A stretch of DNA of 15,162 nt, taken from contig CANRKW010000017.1 of NCBI GenBank assembly GCA_947631345.1, positions 1 through 15,162 on the forward strand. The letters are read 5' to 3'. This document shows, in pieces, positions 7,368 to 13,818 of this stretch (position 1 is its first letter; the number at the start of each line of letters is the position of its first letter). Below the pieces are notes generated by a model, which did not search any database, was not told the origin of the DNA, and saw only the letters and a program-made list of their open reading frames with translations. Origin of the DNA: an uncultured Bacilli bacterium. Its GTDB lineage: Bacteria; Bacillota_I; Bacilli_A; RF39; UBA660. Both the position numbers and the translations under genes were made by a program.

Positions 7368-7790
7368 TTAATGAAGTTCTTTACATACACCTTTATCTGG
7401 AATATAAAAGCAGTGACTTTTGTATCTTCCTTCTAACTTTTGATTAAACCACAAACTTTTACAACTTTCATTTGCTTTTGGACTATAAAACCACAAAGCA
7501 TTTGTAGCTGGATAATAATATTCTCCTTTTAAAACTCTTTTTGCTAACTCTTTTTCATTATCTGTTGCCCTTTGATAAAATAGGGAACTATTAATACCTG
7601 AAAACTGATTCTTTTGATATATTGCATCAGTTACAGTTCTTATATTTTTAAAGTCAAGACAGTCTGCTAAAGCACGATTTACCACAACATTACCTACCAT
7701 TAACATCCCTAAGTTCCCTTCAGATAATGCTTCAGCCCTCATTAATCTTGCACATAAATCAACCTCGTTATCAGTATATTTAATTAACAT
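7368..7790 (-). CDS. Cell wall hydrolase, CwlJ/SleB family (Hydrolase_2)
   Basis: This 140-residue protein matches the SleB/CwlJ hydrolase domain. It has LCARLMRAEA with the catalytic Glu at residue 20, VGNVVVNRAL (32-41), IYQKNQFSGI (58-67) and a C-terminal ALWFYSP...SLWFNQKLEGRYKSHCFYIP block. The family cleaves the glycan backbone (lytic transglycosylase/muramidase activity), often of spore cortex. At 140 residues, with no signal peptide or peptidoglycan-binding domain, it is closest in size to CwlJ (about 142 residues). A vegetative role such as that of YkvT-like proteins is possible. The start ATG has GGGTGG in front and a TATAAT on the minus strand (7808-7813). Its stop codon abuts that of the preceding plus-strand gene. 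Confidence 0.87.
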   Translation of the reverse strand: MLIKYTDNEVDLCARLMRAEALSEGNLGMLMVGNVVVNRALADCLDFKNIRTVTDAIYQKNQFSGINSSLFYQRATDNEKELAKRVLKGEYYYPATNALWFYSPKANESCKSLWFNQKLEGRYKSHCFYIPDKGVCKELH

Positions 7791-7857
7791 ATATTTCCAC
7801 CCATAATATTATATGAAACTCTTGTTATATATTTACTAATATGATAGTATAACTATT

Positions 7858-8331
7858 ATGAAACAAAAACATACAATAAAACCTATATATAATAAAAACT
7901 CAAAAATACTTATTTTAGGTAGTTTTCCTAGTATAACATCAAGAAAAGAAAATATGTATTATGCACATCCTAAAAATAGATTTTGGAAATGTATGGAAAA
8001 TATATTTAATGAAGAAATAATAGATAAAAAAGAGTTTTTACTAAAACACGGGATTGCCCTTTATGATGTAATAAAAGAGTGTGATATAGAATCTTCAAGT
8101 GATGCATCTATAAAAGAAGTTAAAGTTAATAATATAAGTAAAATACTTAAAAATTCTAATATAAAATATATCTTTGTATTAGGTAACAAAGCATATTCTT
8201 TATATAATAAGTATTTACTAAAAGACCTAAAAATAGAAGCGATTAAATTACCTTCAACAAGTCCATTAAATGCAAGAAGTAAATTAAGTGATTTAACAAA
8301 AGAGTTTCAAATTATTTTAAAATATTTATAA
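7858..8331 (+). CDS. Hypoxanthine-DNA glycosylase (DNA-deoxyinosine glycosylase, UDG superfamily family 6)
   Basis: This 157-residue enzyme excises hypoxanthine formed by adenine deamination, starting base excision repair. The sequence carries the family blocks: LGSFPS (20-25), YYAHPKNRFW (34-43), GIALYDVI (65-72), SSSDASIK (79-86), IFVLGNKA (105-112) and LPSTSPLNA (131-139), the last corresponding to the UDG motif 2 loop. Length is typical (about 155-165). The start ATG has no Shine-Dalgarno. A -10-like TATAAC at 7848-7853 lies so close that the mRNA could start at or next to the ATG. An alternative assignment to a G:T/U mismatch glycosylase is less likely given the GSFPS and STSP motifs. 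Confidence 0.88.
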   Translation: MKQKHTIKPIYNKNSKILILGSFPSITSRKENMYYAHPKNRFWKCMENIFNEEIIDKKEFLLKHGIALYDVIKECDIESSSDASIKEVKVNNISKILKNSNIKYIFVLGNKAYSLYNKYLLKDLKIEAIKLPSTSPLNARSKLSDLTKEFQIILKYL

Positions 8332-8361
8332 ATAGTAGTATAATATAGGTGGTGTTTTAAT

Positions 8362-8937
8362 ATGAGATGTAAAAAATGTGATAAAAAAAATTCAAGAATA
8401 GCAAAATATTGTATAAAATGTGGTAATAAATTTACTGAAGAAGAAAGAAGTTTAGCAGAAAAAAGAAGTTTTAAAACATTTTATAATAATATGAAATCCC
8501 TTAAAGATTTACCTGGGCTTAAATTTATATATGAACACGATGTAGTAAAATTAGCGGGTATAATACTAATTATAATAGGTGGCGTATATGCAACATTTTT
8601 AGGAAAAAACAAGTTTGAACTTAAAGTGGGAAATGATTACTTATTAGAATATCGTGAAACAGATAATGAATACTACATATTACAAGAAAAAAACTATAAT
8701 AAAGAAAATGGCAATAAAATAGCAGTTAATATAAATATTCCTAATAGTATAGATAAAATATATGTTAACTTATATGAATTTGATGGAGAATTAATAAGTG
8801 AAGAAGTATTTAATAAAAAAGATGAAATAATACTTAAAGCTAATACTGATGGAAATAACTATTATTTAATATCTGATAATAAAGATTTTAAAGATGCATT
8901 TAAAGTATTAACATATGTATATTCTTTGGAGGGATAG
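8362..8937 (+). CDS. Zinc-ribbon, single-TM membrane protein A
   Basis: This 191-residue protein begins with a zinc ribbon of two CxxC knuckles (Cys 3, 6, 17, 20), followed by a basic linker, one TM helix (KLAGIILIIIGGVYATFLG, about 63-81) and a 110-residue extracytoplasmic domain. That domain has alternating hydrophobic residues typical of a small beta sandwich (KIYVNLYEFDGELI). By the positive-inside rule the ribbon is cytoplasmic. The start has GGTGGTG (8349-8355) in front and a consensus TATAAT at 8339-8344. The stop is one base before the next gene, which has the same architecture, so the two form an operon and perhaps a complex. The function is not known to me. Confidence 0.8.
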   Translation: MRCKKCDKKNSRIAKYCIKCGNKFTEEERSLAEKRSFKTFYNNMKSLKDLPGLKFIYEHDVVKLAGIILIIIGGVYATFLGKNKFELKVGNDYLLEYRETDNEYYILQEKNYNKENGNKIAVNINIPNSIDKIYVNLYEFDGELISEEVFNKKDEIILKANTDGNNYYLISDNKDFKDAFKVLTYVYSLEG

Positions 8938-8938
8938 T

Positions 8939-9685
8939 ATGAAAAAGAAAGATGTTATATATTGTATTCATTGTGGAAAAGAAAATGATAAAAATGTAGA
9001 ATATTGTAAATATTGTGACAAATTAATAACTGATAAAGATCACGATATATATGAGATAGTTGCTGATGAAGCTTGGGATAAAACTAAAGGAGATTTTTTA
9101 GATAAAGCAAAGAAGTTTGTAAAGGGTTATGTAAATAAATATTTTTATGGTACTGTGTTTACACTTGCTTTAGTAGGTACAATAGTAGGAACAAGTTTAT
9201 CTTTAAATAGTGAAGAAATACCAATTGCTACTAATAAAAGAGAACTATTTAATGAAAAAGAAGCAATAAGAGGATGTTGGAAAGGTGAAATAAGACCAGT
9301 TCTCAACAATTATCAAGAGTGGTATTTTAATATAGAAAAAGATAAAATTAACATATATTATACTGATGTTTATAATGAAAATGGAAGTGTTTCTGTAAAT
9401 TCTAGAGAAGATAGAATGGACTTATTTTTTGATAAACACGAAGATGGATATTATTTAGATTTAGCAAAATACCTTTATGGAAAAGTAGACTTTAATGGAA
9501 AAGACAATTTCACAATAACTAGTGATTTAACAGATGAAAGTTTAGTATATAATATGGAAAGAACAAATTGTGATGTTGTACCTAAAGGAGAAGGTTATAT
9601 TCCTTCTTATGTAACAGAAAATTTTGGTAATAACTATACATATAATTATGAAAAATTAGATAGTGAAAATATTGTTATAGATTAA
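8939..9685 (+). CDS. Zinc-ribbon, single-TM membrane protein B
   Basis: I choose ATG 8939 (248 residues) because GGAGGG (8928-8933) lies ideally in front of it. The ATG at 8915 has no such site and overlaps the previous gene. The order is: zinc ribbon (Cys 9, 12, 23, 26), a helical linker (AWDKTKGDFLDKAKKFVKG), one TM helix (about 70-88) and an external domain of about 160 residues. The latter contains GCWKGEIRP and EWYFNIEKDKINIYYTD, which suggests a lipocalin-like beta fold, plus YLYGKVDFNGKDNFTITSDL. It shares its topology with the preceding gene but differs in the outer domain. Possible roles are sensing or assembly at the envelope, which is inference only. Confidence 0.8.
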   Translation: MKKKDVIYCIHCGKENDKNVEYCKYCDKLITDKDHDIYEIVADEAWDKTKGDFLDKAKKFVKGYVNKYFYGTVFTLALVGTIVGTSLSLNSEEIPIATNKRELFNEKEAIRGCWKGEIRPVLNNYQEWYFNIEKDKINIYYTDVYNENGSVSVNSREDRMDLFFDKHEDGYYLDLAKYLYGKVDFNGKDNFTITSDLTDESLVYNMERTNCDVVPKGEGYIPSYVTENFGNNYTYNYEKLDSENIVID

Positions 9686-9710
9686 AAAGAGTTTTTAAGA
9701 CTCTTTTTTT
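9684..9710. terminator. Bidirectional terminator between convergent genes
   Basis: AAAAAGAGT (9684-9692) pairs with ACTCTTTTT (9700-9708) around a 7-nt loop. It has a T run on the plus strand (to 9710) and, read the other way, a T run on the minus strand. The minus-strand gene's last codons and its stop (9695-9697) lie inside the hairpin. Confidence 0.8.
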
Positions 9711-10285
9711 AGTATTTTAGGATTTTCAAAAGTAAGTAAATTAACTTCTTTATTATTTAAAATTATCTTTATATTATATGATTTAATAATTCTATTTATT
9801 TTAATATTATATGGTTTTTCTTCTATAATTATATCTTTAATATCTTTAAAGAATATTTGTGATTTTTTAATTTTACCATCATTATTTTCAATTTCTAATA
9901 AATATGAATCACTATTTTTAATAAGTATTCCATTATTTTTAATAATTAAATATTCTTTATTTTTTGGAATTTTTATATTTTTAAAATTTATAGAGATTTT
10001 ATTATAATATATAATACTATTTTTAATATTTAGAAATAATAAGAGAAAATATATTAATAATAAAAGTATATTTTTAACATAAATAATCAAAGGTACATTA
10101 AATATAACTATTATAAATAAAATATATATAAATTTAGAATCATCTTTTTTTAAAGTAACAATTAAAAATATAATTAATAAAAGTAATATAGAAATATATA
10201 AAGATATATGTTTAATGTCTAAAATAAACAAAGCTATTATAAATAAGATATTAATTAAAGATAAAATAATTACATTTCTTTTCAT
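9695..10285 (-). CDS. Small membrane protein with cytoplasmic tail, unknown function
   Basis: This 196-residue protein has four hydrophobic segments (about residues 4-22, 26-45, 52-70 and 72-87) and a Lys/Asn/Ile-rich C-terminal tail of about 105 residues. The tail shows alternating strands (EYLIIKNNGILIKNSDSYLLEI, then YNIKINRIIKSYNIKIIL) that could form a small beta domain like the PH-like tails of some membrane proteins; that resemblance is weak. The codon and residue composition is extremely AT-driven. An in-frame TAA lies four codons upstream of the ATG, so the start is firm. There is no Shine-Dalgarno, and a promoter-like pair (10292-10320) ends just before the ATG. I do not recognise a family. 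Confidence 0.65.
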   Translation of the reverse strand: MKRNVIILSLINILFIIALFILDIKHISLYISILLLLIIFLIVTLKKDDSKFIYILFIIVIFNVPLIIYVKNILLLLIYFLLLFLNIKNSIIYYNKISINFKNIKIPKNKEYLIIKNNGILIKNSDSYLLEIENNDGKIKKSQIFFKDIKDIIIEEKPYNIKINRIIKSYNIKIILNNKEVNLLTFENPKILKKES

Positions 10286-10291
10286 ATTAAT

Positions 10292-10320
10292 ATTTTAAAA
10301 TACCAATTCTTAAAAAGCAA
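10292..10320 (-). promoter_or_regulatory. Candidate promoter directly abutting the membrane protein start
   Basis: Read on the minus strand, TTGCTT (10315-10320) and TAAAAT (10292-10297) are 17 bp apart. The predicted start point is the A of the ATG at 10285. In sequence this AT-rich the match could be chance. Confidence 0.4.
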
Positions 10321-10342
10321 TAACATATTTTTAAAAAGAAAC

Positions 10343-11710
10343 TTAAAATAATGTTTTTTCAAATACATAATGTGGAACTTCATTAATATTTAAAGTTATT
10401 TGTTCCATTGTATCTCTATCTCTTAAAGTAACTGTATTGTTATTTAAAGTATTGTCATCAATTGTTATACAAAATGGTGTTCCAATTACATCTTGTCTTC
10501 TATAACGTTTACCAATATTTGCTGTTTCATCATATGTACACATAAAATATTTATTTAATTTATTATAAATTTCTTTTGCTTTTTCAGTATGTACTTTTTT
10601 TATAAGTGGTAAGACTGCAATTTTATAAGGTGATAAGGCTGGGTGTATTTTTAAAACTTCACGTACACTTCCATCTGTTAATTCTTCTTCTTTTAACCCA
10701 TCACATAAAGCTACTAACATAAGTCTACCTACACCAACAGCAGTTTCTAATATATATGGTATGTATTTTTCATTTGTTTCTTTATCTAAATAACTTAAAT
10801 CCTTTCCAGAAAATTTTGAGTGTTGTGTTAAATCATAATTTGTTCTATTATGAATACCCCAAAGTTCACCCCATCCAGTAGGAAAGTTATATTCTATATC
10901 AGTTGCTTCTTTAGCATAAAAGGCTAATTTATCGTGATCTTTAAATCTTAAATTATCTTTATTTATTCCTAAATCAGTTAAGAATTTCATTGATTGTTCT
11001 TTATTAAAATTAAATATTTCTTTATCAAAACCTGGTTTGCAGAAAGTTTGTAATTCTATTTGTTCAAATTCTATTGTTCTAAATAGAAAATTACCAGGTG
11101 TTACTTCATTTCTAAAACTTTTACCTATTTGTACAATAGTAAAGGGTAGTTTTTCTCTTGTAGTTCTTAAAACATTTTGGTAATTAATATATTCTCCTTG
11201 ACAAGTTTCAGGTCTTAAATAAATTTCCATTTTATTATCATTTACTGTACCACGATAAGTTTTAAACATTAAATCAAAATCTCTTACTTCAGTGAAGTTT
11301 TGTTTTCCACACTCAGGGCATTTAACATTTTCTTGTATGTATTTATTCATTTCTTCACGTGTCATTAAATCAGGATTTAACTTACTATCCGTGCTTGCTA
11401 TTAAATTATCTGCCCTGTATCTTTTCTTACACTCTTTGCAGTCTACTTGTGGATCACTAAAAGACTTGGTGTGTCCACTTGCTTCCCAAACTTTAGGATT
11501 CATTATAATTCCACAGTCAATTTCATATGAATTATCCCTTTGTTGAACAAATCTTTTTCTGTAGCAATCCTTAATATTATTAATTAATCTACTTCCTAAA
11601 GGTCCATAATCCCAAGTATTTGCAAAACCACCATAAATTTCACTTCCTGGATATATAAATCCATATTGTTTTGCATAATTCACAATTTTTTCCATAGTTA
11701 ATTTTTCCAT
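10343..11710 (-). CDS. glyS: Glycyl-tRNA synthetase, single-chain (eukaryote/Gram-positive type)
   Basis: This class II synthetase charges tRNA-Gly with glycine in the cytoplasm. The start is ATG 11710 (455 residues), with AGGAG (11722-11726) in front. The longer frame from 11776 runs through the T-box leader and is not coding. Recognised parts are: YGGFANTWDYGPLGSRL (26-42), motif 1 around GIIMNPKVWEASGH (67-80), two Cys pairs in an insertion (Cys 91/94 and 131/134, a probable zinc site), PETCQGEY (167-174), motif 2 SFRNEVTPG...RTIEFEQIE (198-219), motif 3 AVGVGRLML (324-332) and a C-terminal anticodon-binding domain from about 360 (YKIAVLPLIKK). The length fits the homodimeric enzyme of staphylococci and mycoplasmas rather than the GlyQ/GlyS tetramer. 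Expression is probably controlled by the T-box leader. Confidence 0.95.
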   Translation of the reverse strand: MEKLTMEKIVNYAKQYGFIYPGSEIYGGFANTWDYGPLGSRLINNIKDCYRKRFVQQRDNSYEIDCGIIMNPKVWEASGHTKSFSDPQVDCKECKKRYRADNLIASTDSKLNPDLMTREEMNKYIQENVKCPECGKQNFTEVRDFDLMFKTYRGTVNDNKMEIYLRPETCQGEYINYQNVLRTTREKLPFTIVQIGKSFRNEVTPGNFLFRTIEFEQIELQTFCKPGFDKEIFNFNKEQSMKFLTDLGINKDNLRFKDHDKLAFYAKEATDIEYNFPTGWGELWGIHNRTNYDLTQHSKFSGKDLSYLDKETNEKYIPYILETAVGVGRLMLVALCDGLKEEELTDGSVREVLKIHPALSPYKIAVLPLIKKVHTEKAKEIYNKLNKYFMCTYDETANIGKRYRRQDVIGTPFCITIDDNTLNNNTVTLRDRDTMEQITLNINEVPHYVFEKTLF

Positions 11711-11841
11711 ATAATTATCATCTCCTAAACAAAAAAGAACAAAATTATATGGGTGTTTTAAACACGGTTCCACCATATTTTGTTCTCTTTAAAGTATCGC
11801 TGTTAGGTTGCCAAGCCCGTCATTGCTTTTTCAAATTAACT
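11711..11841 (-). promoter_or_regulatory. Glycine T-box leader of glyS, unusually compact
   Basis: On the minus strand the T-box sequence TGGAACC (11772-11766) sits as a 7-nt bulge. Above it is a GTGT/ACAC helix (11765-11762 with 11756-11753) and below it ATATGG/CCATAT (11778-11773 with 11752-11747). This is the standard antiterminator layout, with helix A1, the tRNA-acceptor-binding bulge and helix A2. From the predicted start at 11841 only about 55 nt precede this element. They can fold into one small stem (AAAG/CTTT enclosing GCTTGG...CC...AA...GC). I cannot recognise a canonical Stem I with AG bulge and apical loops, so the specifier (a GGC or GGN codon expected) is not assigned. Confidence 0.8.
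11731..11786 (-). terminator. Leader terminator of glyS, overlapping the T-box hairpin
   Basis: AGAACAAA (11786-11779) pairs with TTTGTTCT (11743-11736), just below the ATATGG/CCATAT helix of the T-box hairpin. It is followed by five T (11735-11731). The whole hairpin therefore looks like an intrinsic terminator that contains the T-box bulge. Confidence 0.65.
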
Positions 11842-11847
11842 GGTATT

Positions 11848-11875
11848 AGTATAGCATTTATTACAATTTTGTCAA
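11848..11875 (-). promoter_or_regulatory. Strong sigma-A promoter of glyS
   Basis: On the minus strand, consensus TTGACA (11870-11875) and TATACT (11848-11853) are 16 bp apart, with a TGC extended -10. The expected start is near 11841. It lies just beyond the stop of the upstream MerR gene, so glyS has its own transcription unit. Confidence 0.85.
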
Positions 11876-11885
11876 GATGCCTCTT

Positions 11886-12896
11886 TTAGATTTTTTCTAA
11901 GACATAGTAACAATTAATAACTTTACCATAAACATAGTCTCCACTTTTCCACTCAACTACAATATATTTCTTTCCTAAAATATCTTGATAAGTATATTTA
12001 CTTAAAGTATTAGGTAAAATTAAATTAACAATATAATCTTTAGTATAATTTGTATTTATTACTTTTCCAGTATTATAATTAATACTAACTTTTCCATCTT
12101 TATCAAAAGTCATTTTTTCTAAGAATAACTTATCTTTAGAAGTATGTAAATTATTAGGATTAAAACTATTCATATTATTAATACAGTCCACAGTTTTCCA
12201 AGTACCAATTATATCTATATCAGGTATAAATTTAACATTAATGTCATCTTTTTGTCCAATTTCTTCTAAAGTATAACTATTATGATTAACATTATTATAA
12301 ACAGCTACTTTAGAATTTTTTGGATCAATACGATTTGTTACTGTCAAATAAAGTTTATCATTAATAATTTCATAATGATTTGGTATTTCATTAATATAAA
12401 TTGTATCTTTAGTCCAAGATATTACCCAATATTCTTCGCCGTTAGGAAGTAAATATAATTCTTTTATATTGTATTCATCATCAATGAAGTTTTCATTTTT
12501 GGCATCATCTATTGTATTTGCTATACCGAGTAAAGTCCATTTTCCTATGGCTTTTTCATCATTTACAAATATCATTTTTGAATCACTATTCCTTTCTTCT
12601 AGAGAAAACTGTTGTAAAAGTTTGATTCTACTTTGTAAATCTAATATTTCTTGTTTATAGTTTGCTATTTTATTTTTAATACTATCTTTACTAAAATACT
12701 TTATTTCTTCAAGAGAAAATCCCATATTTTTTAAAGTAAGTATATCTTGCATTGTATATATGTTATCTTTATCATAATAACGATATCCAGTATATACATC
12801 GACATATTTAGGTATAAGTAGGCCTATATTTTCATAATACCTAATTGTTTTAACAGAAACATTAAAAAGGTTCGCAAAATCTCCAATTTTTATCAT
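11886..12896 (-). CDS. MerR-family transcriptional regulator with duplicated C-terminal beta domain
   Basis: Residues 1-70 are a MerR winged helix-turn-helix (KIGDFANLFNVSVKTIRYYENIGLL, split here as KIGDFANLFNVSV and KTIRYYENIGLL; then GYRYYD and NMGFSLEEIKYF). A dimerisation helix follows (about 72-100). The remaining 230 residues hold two related units. Unit 1 starts at IGKWTLLG (117-124) and includes ELYLLPNGEEYW; unit 2 starts at IGTWKTVDC (230-238) and includes KMTFDKDGKVSIN and ends IVVEWKSGDY...YYVLEK. The second resembles lipocalin-like domains appended to several Bacillota regulators, as I recall them. They probably bind the inducer. The start has AAAGGGAG in front. A MerR-type promoter upstream suggests autoregulation. 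The 336-residue length is long for the family. Confidence 0.88.
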   Translation of the reverse strand: MIKIGDFANLFNVSVKTIRYYENIGLLIPKYVDVYTGYRYYDKDNIYTMQDILTLKNMGFSLEEIKYFSKDSIKNKIANYKQEILDLQSRIKLLQQFSLEERNSDSKMIFVNDEKAIGKWTLLGIANTIDDAKNENFIDDEYNIKELYLLPNGEEYWVISWTKDTIYINEIPNHYEIINDKLYLTVTNRIDPKNSKVAVYNNVNHNSYTLEEIGQKDDINVKFIPDIDIIGTWKTVDCINNMNSFNPNNLHTSKDKLFLEKMTFDKDGKVSINYNTGKVINTNYTKDYIVNLILPNTLSKYTYQDILGKKYIVVEWKSGDYVYGKVINCYYVLEKI

Positions 12897-12917
12897 ACAA
12901 TTCTCCCTTTCGAAACA

Positions 12918-12948
12918 AGTATAACATTACCCTTAAGGTAAGAGTCAA
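12918..12948 (-). promoter_or_regulatory. MerR-type promoter with palindromic operator in a 19-bp spacer
   Basis: On the minus strand, TTGACT (12943-12948) and TATACT (12918-12923) are separated by 19 bp, the over-long spacing typical of MerR-activated promoters. The spacer carries a dyad, TTACC...GGTAA, at 12927-12941 (TTACCCTTAAGGTAA read on the plus strand). The -35 box includes the stop codon of the upstream gene. Confidence 0.8.
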
Positions 12949-13712
12949 TTAGTTTTTTTTATAATTTTTTCATATTTTTTAAATAACTGATATCCTTTAA
13001 TAATAGCCTCATTTATTGGGTAATTATCTATATATTCTTTTAAAATATCAATTATAGATTTACCATTTATGTAAGTTTTGTAAAAGTATGAATATGATAA
13101 TAAGTCTTCACTTGTATATTTTTTAAAAACTTCATTGTTAATTAAAGGATCTATAAAAGCTTCACTTAAATACCAAGATATATGAGGTGAATCAAATTCT
13201 TCTTTTTTATAATTAGGCTGTATTTCTTTCCATTTTTCAAAGTAAAGAAAGTGACAAATTTCGTGAATACTTATTGCTATTAGAGTGTCTTTATCCATAT
13301 TATAGTTTACACAATATGTAAAACTTTCAATTTCCCTCGGGCATACTGGTAATAAGCCAATTTTACAAGTTATTTTTGTGTCTTCTTTCCATTTAATATC
13401 TAATCTTTTTTGTAAATCTAACATAATTTCATCATTTATACTATCCCATATTTTTTGATAATTTTGGATATCTTTAGAATTATTATATAGATTTTCTAAA
13501 ATAGGCTTTACATATTTTTCTAAAACTAAATGTATTTCTTTAATAGACATATTATATGTGATTTTACCCTTTAATTCTGGAAAAATTTCTAAAAGGGATT
13601 CATAAAAATTAACTGGACTATCTATACTATTTTTAAAGTTAGCATACCAAAGTAATTCTTCTAGATTTTCCTTAACACTTAATTTAACAAACTTAACTTT
13701 AGGTAAATTCAT
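12945..13712 (-). CDS. Putative zinc metallopeptidase-like protein (HEICH motif)
   Basis: This 255-residue soluble protein contains ISIHEICHFLYFEKW. HEICH (150-154) fits the HExxH zinc site, and SEAFIDPLI provides a likely third ligand, Glu184, 30 residues later, as in gluzincins. The N-terminal 130 residues are helical and include WDSINDEIMLDLQKRL. Similar HExxH proteins of unknown role are common in Bacillota. There is no signal peptide, so it is cytoplasmic. The start has GGAAGTG in front. It ends in TGA inside the MerR gene's promoter, 48 bases before the MerR start, so the two could also be cotranscribed. The peptidase assignment rests on motif only. Confidence 0.75.
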   Translation of the reverse strand: MNLPKVKFVKLSVKENLEELLWYANFKNSIDSPVNFYESLLEIFPELKGKITYNMSIKEIHLVLEKYVKPILENLYNNSKDIQNYQKIWDSINDEIMLDLQKRLDIKWKEDTKITCKIGLLPVCPREIESFTYCVNYNMDKDTLIAISIHEICHFLYFEKWKEIQPNYKKEEFDSPHISWYLSEAFIDPLINNEVFKKYTSEDLLSYSYFYKTYINGKSIIDILKEYIDNYPINEAIIKGYQLFKKYEKIIKKTN

Positions 13713-13735
13713 ATAAGTTTCACTTCCATAATATA

Positions 13736-13765
13736 ATATTAACTATTTTTGAGTATACTTGTCAA
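13736..13765 (-). promoter_or_regulatory. Promoter of the HEICH protein gene, divergent
   Basis: On the minus strand, TTGACA (13760-13765) and TAATAT (13736-13741) are 18 bp apart. Its -35 box overlaps the -35 of the plus-strand promoter almost base for base. Confidence 0.6.
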
Positions 13766-13788
13766 ACTATTTTTTCACGTGATATAAT
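13759..13788 (+). promoter_or_regulatory. Promoter of the phospholipase C-like gene, divergent
   Basis: TTGTCA (13759-13764) and consensus TATAAT (13783-13788) are 18 bp apart, with a TGA extended -10 (13780-13782). The leader of about 23 nt carries AAGGAAG (13803-13809) before ATG 13819. Confidence 0.8.
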
Positions 13789-13818
13789 TTTATAAAAGAG
13801 AAAAGGAAGTGATTAAAT

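Noticed and set aside
8915..8938. Upstream ATG for zinc-ribbon protein B
   Set aside because: It overlaps the previous gene and lacks a ribosome binding site; GGAGGG is placed for ATG 8939.
11711..11776. N-terminal extension of glyS starting at 11776 (MVEPCLKHPYN...)
   Set aside because: These codons translate the T-box bulge and terminator hairpin; the real start at 11710 has an AGGAG site and the conserved GlyRS N-terminus.
11806..11812. GGCAACC in the glyS leader as part of an S-box (SAM-I) riboswitch
   Set aside because: None of the other S-box helices is present, and the TGGAACC element plus the glyS context explain the leader as T-box related.
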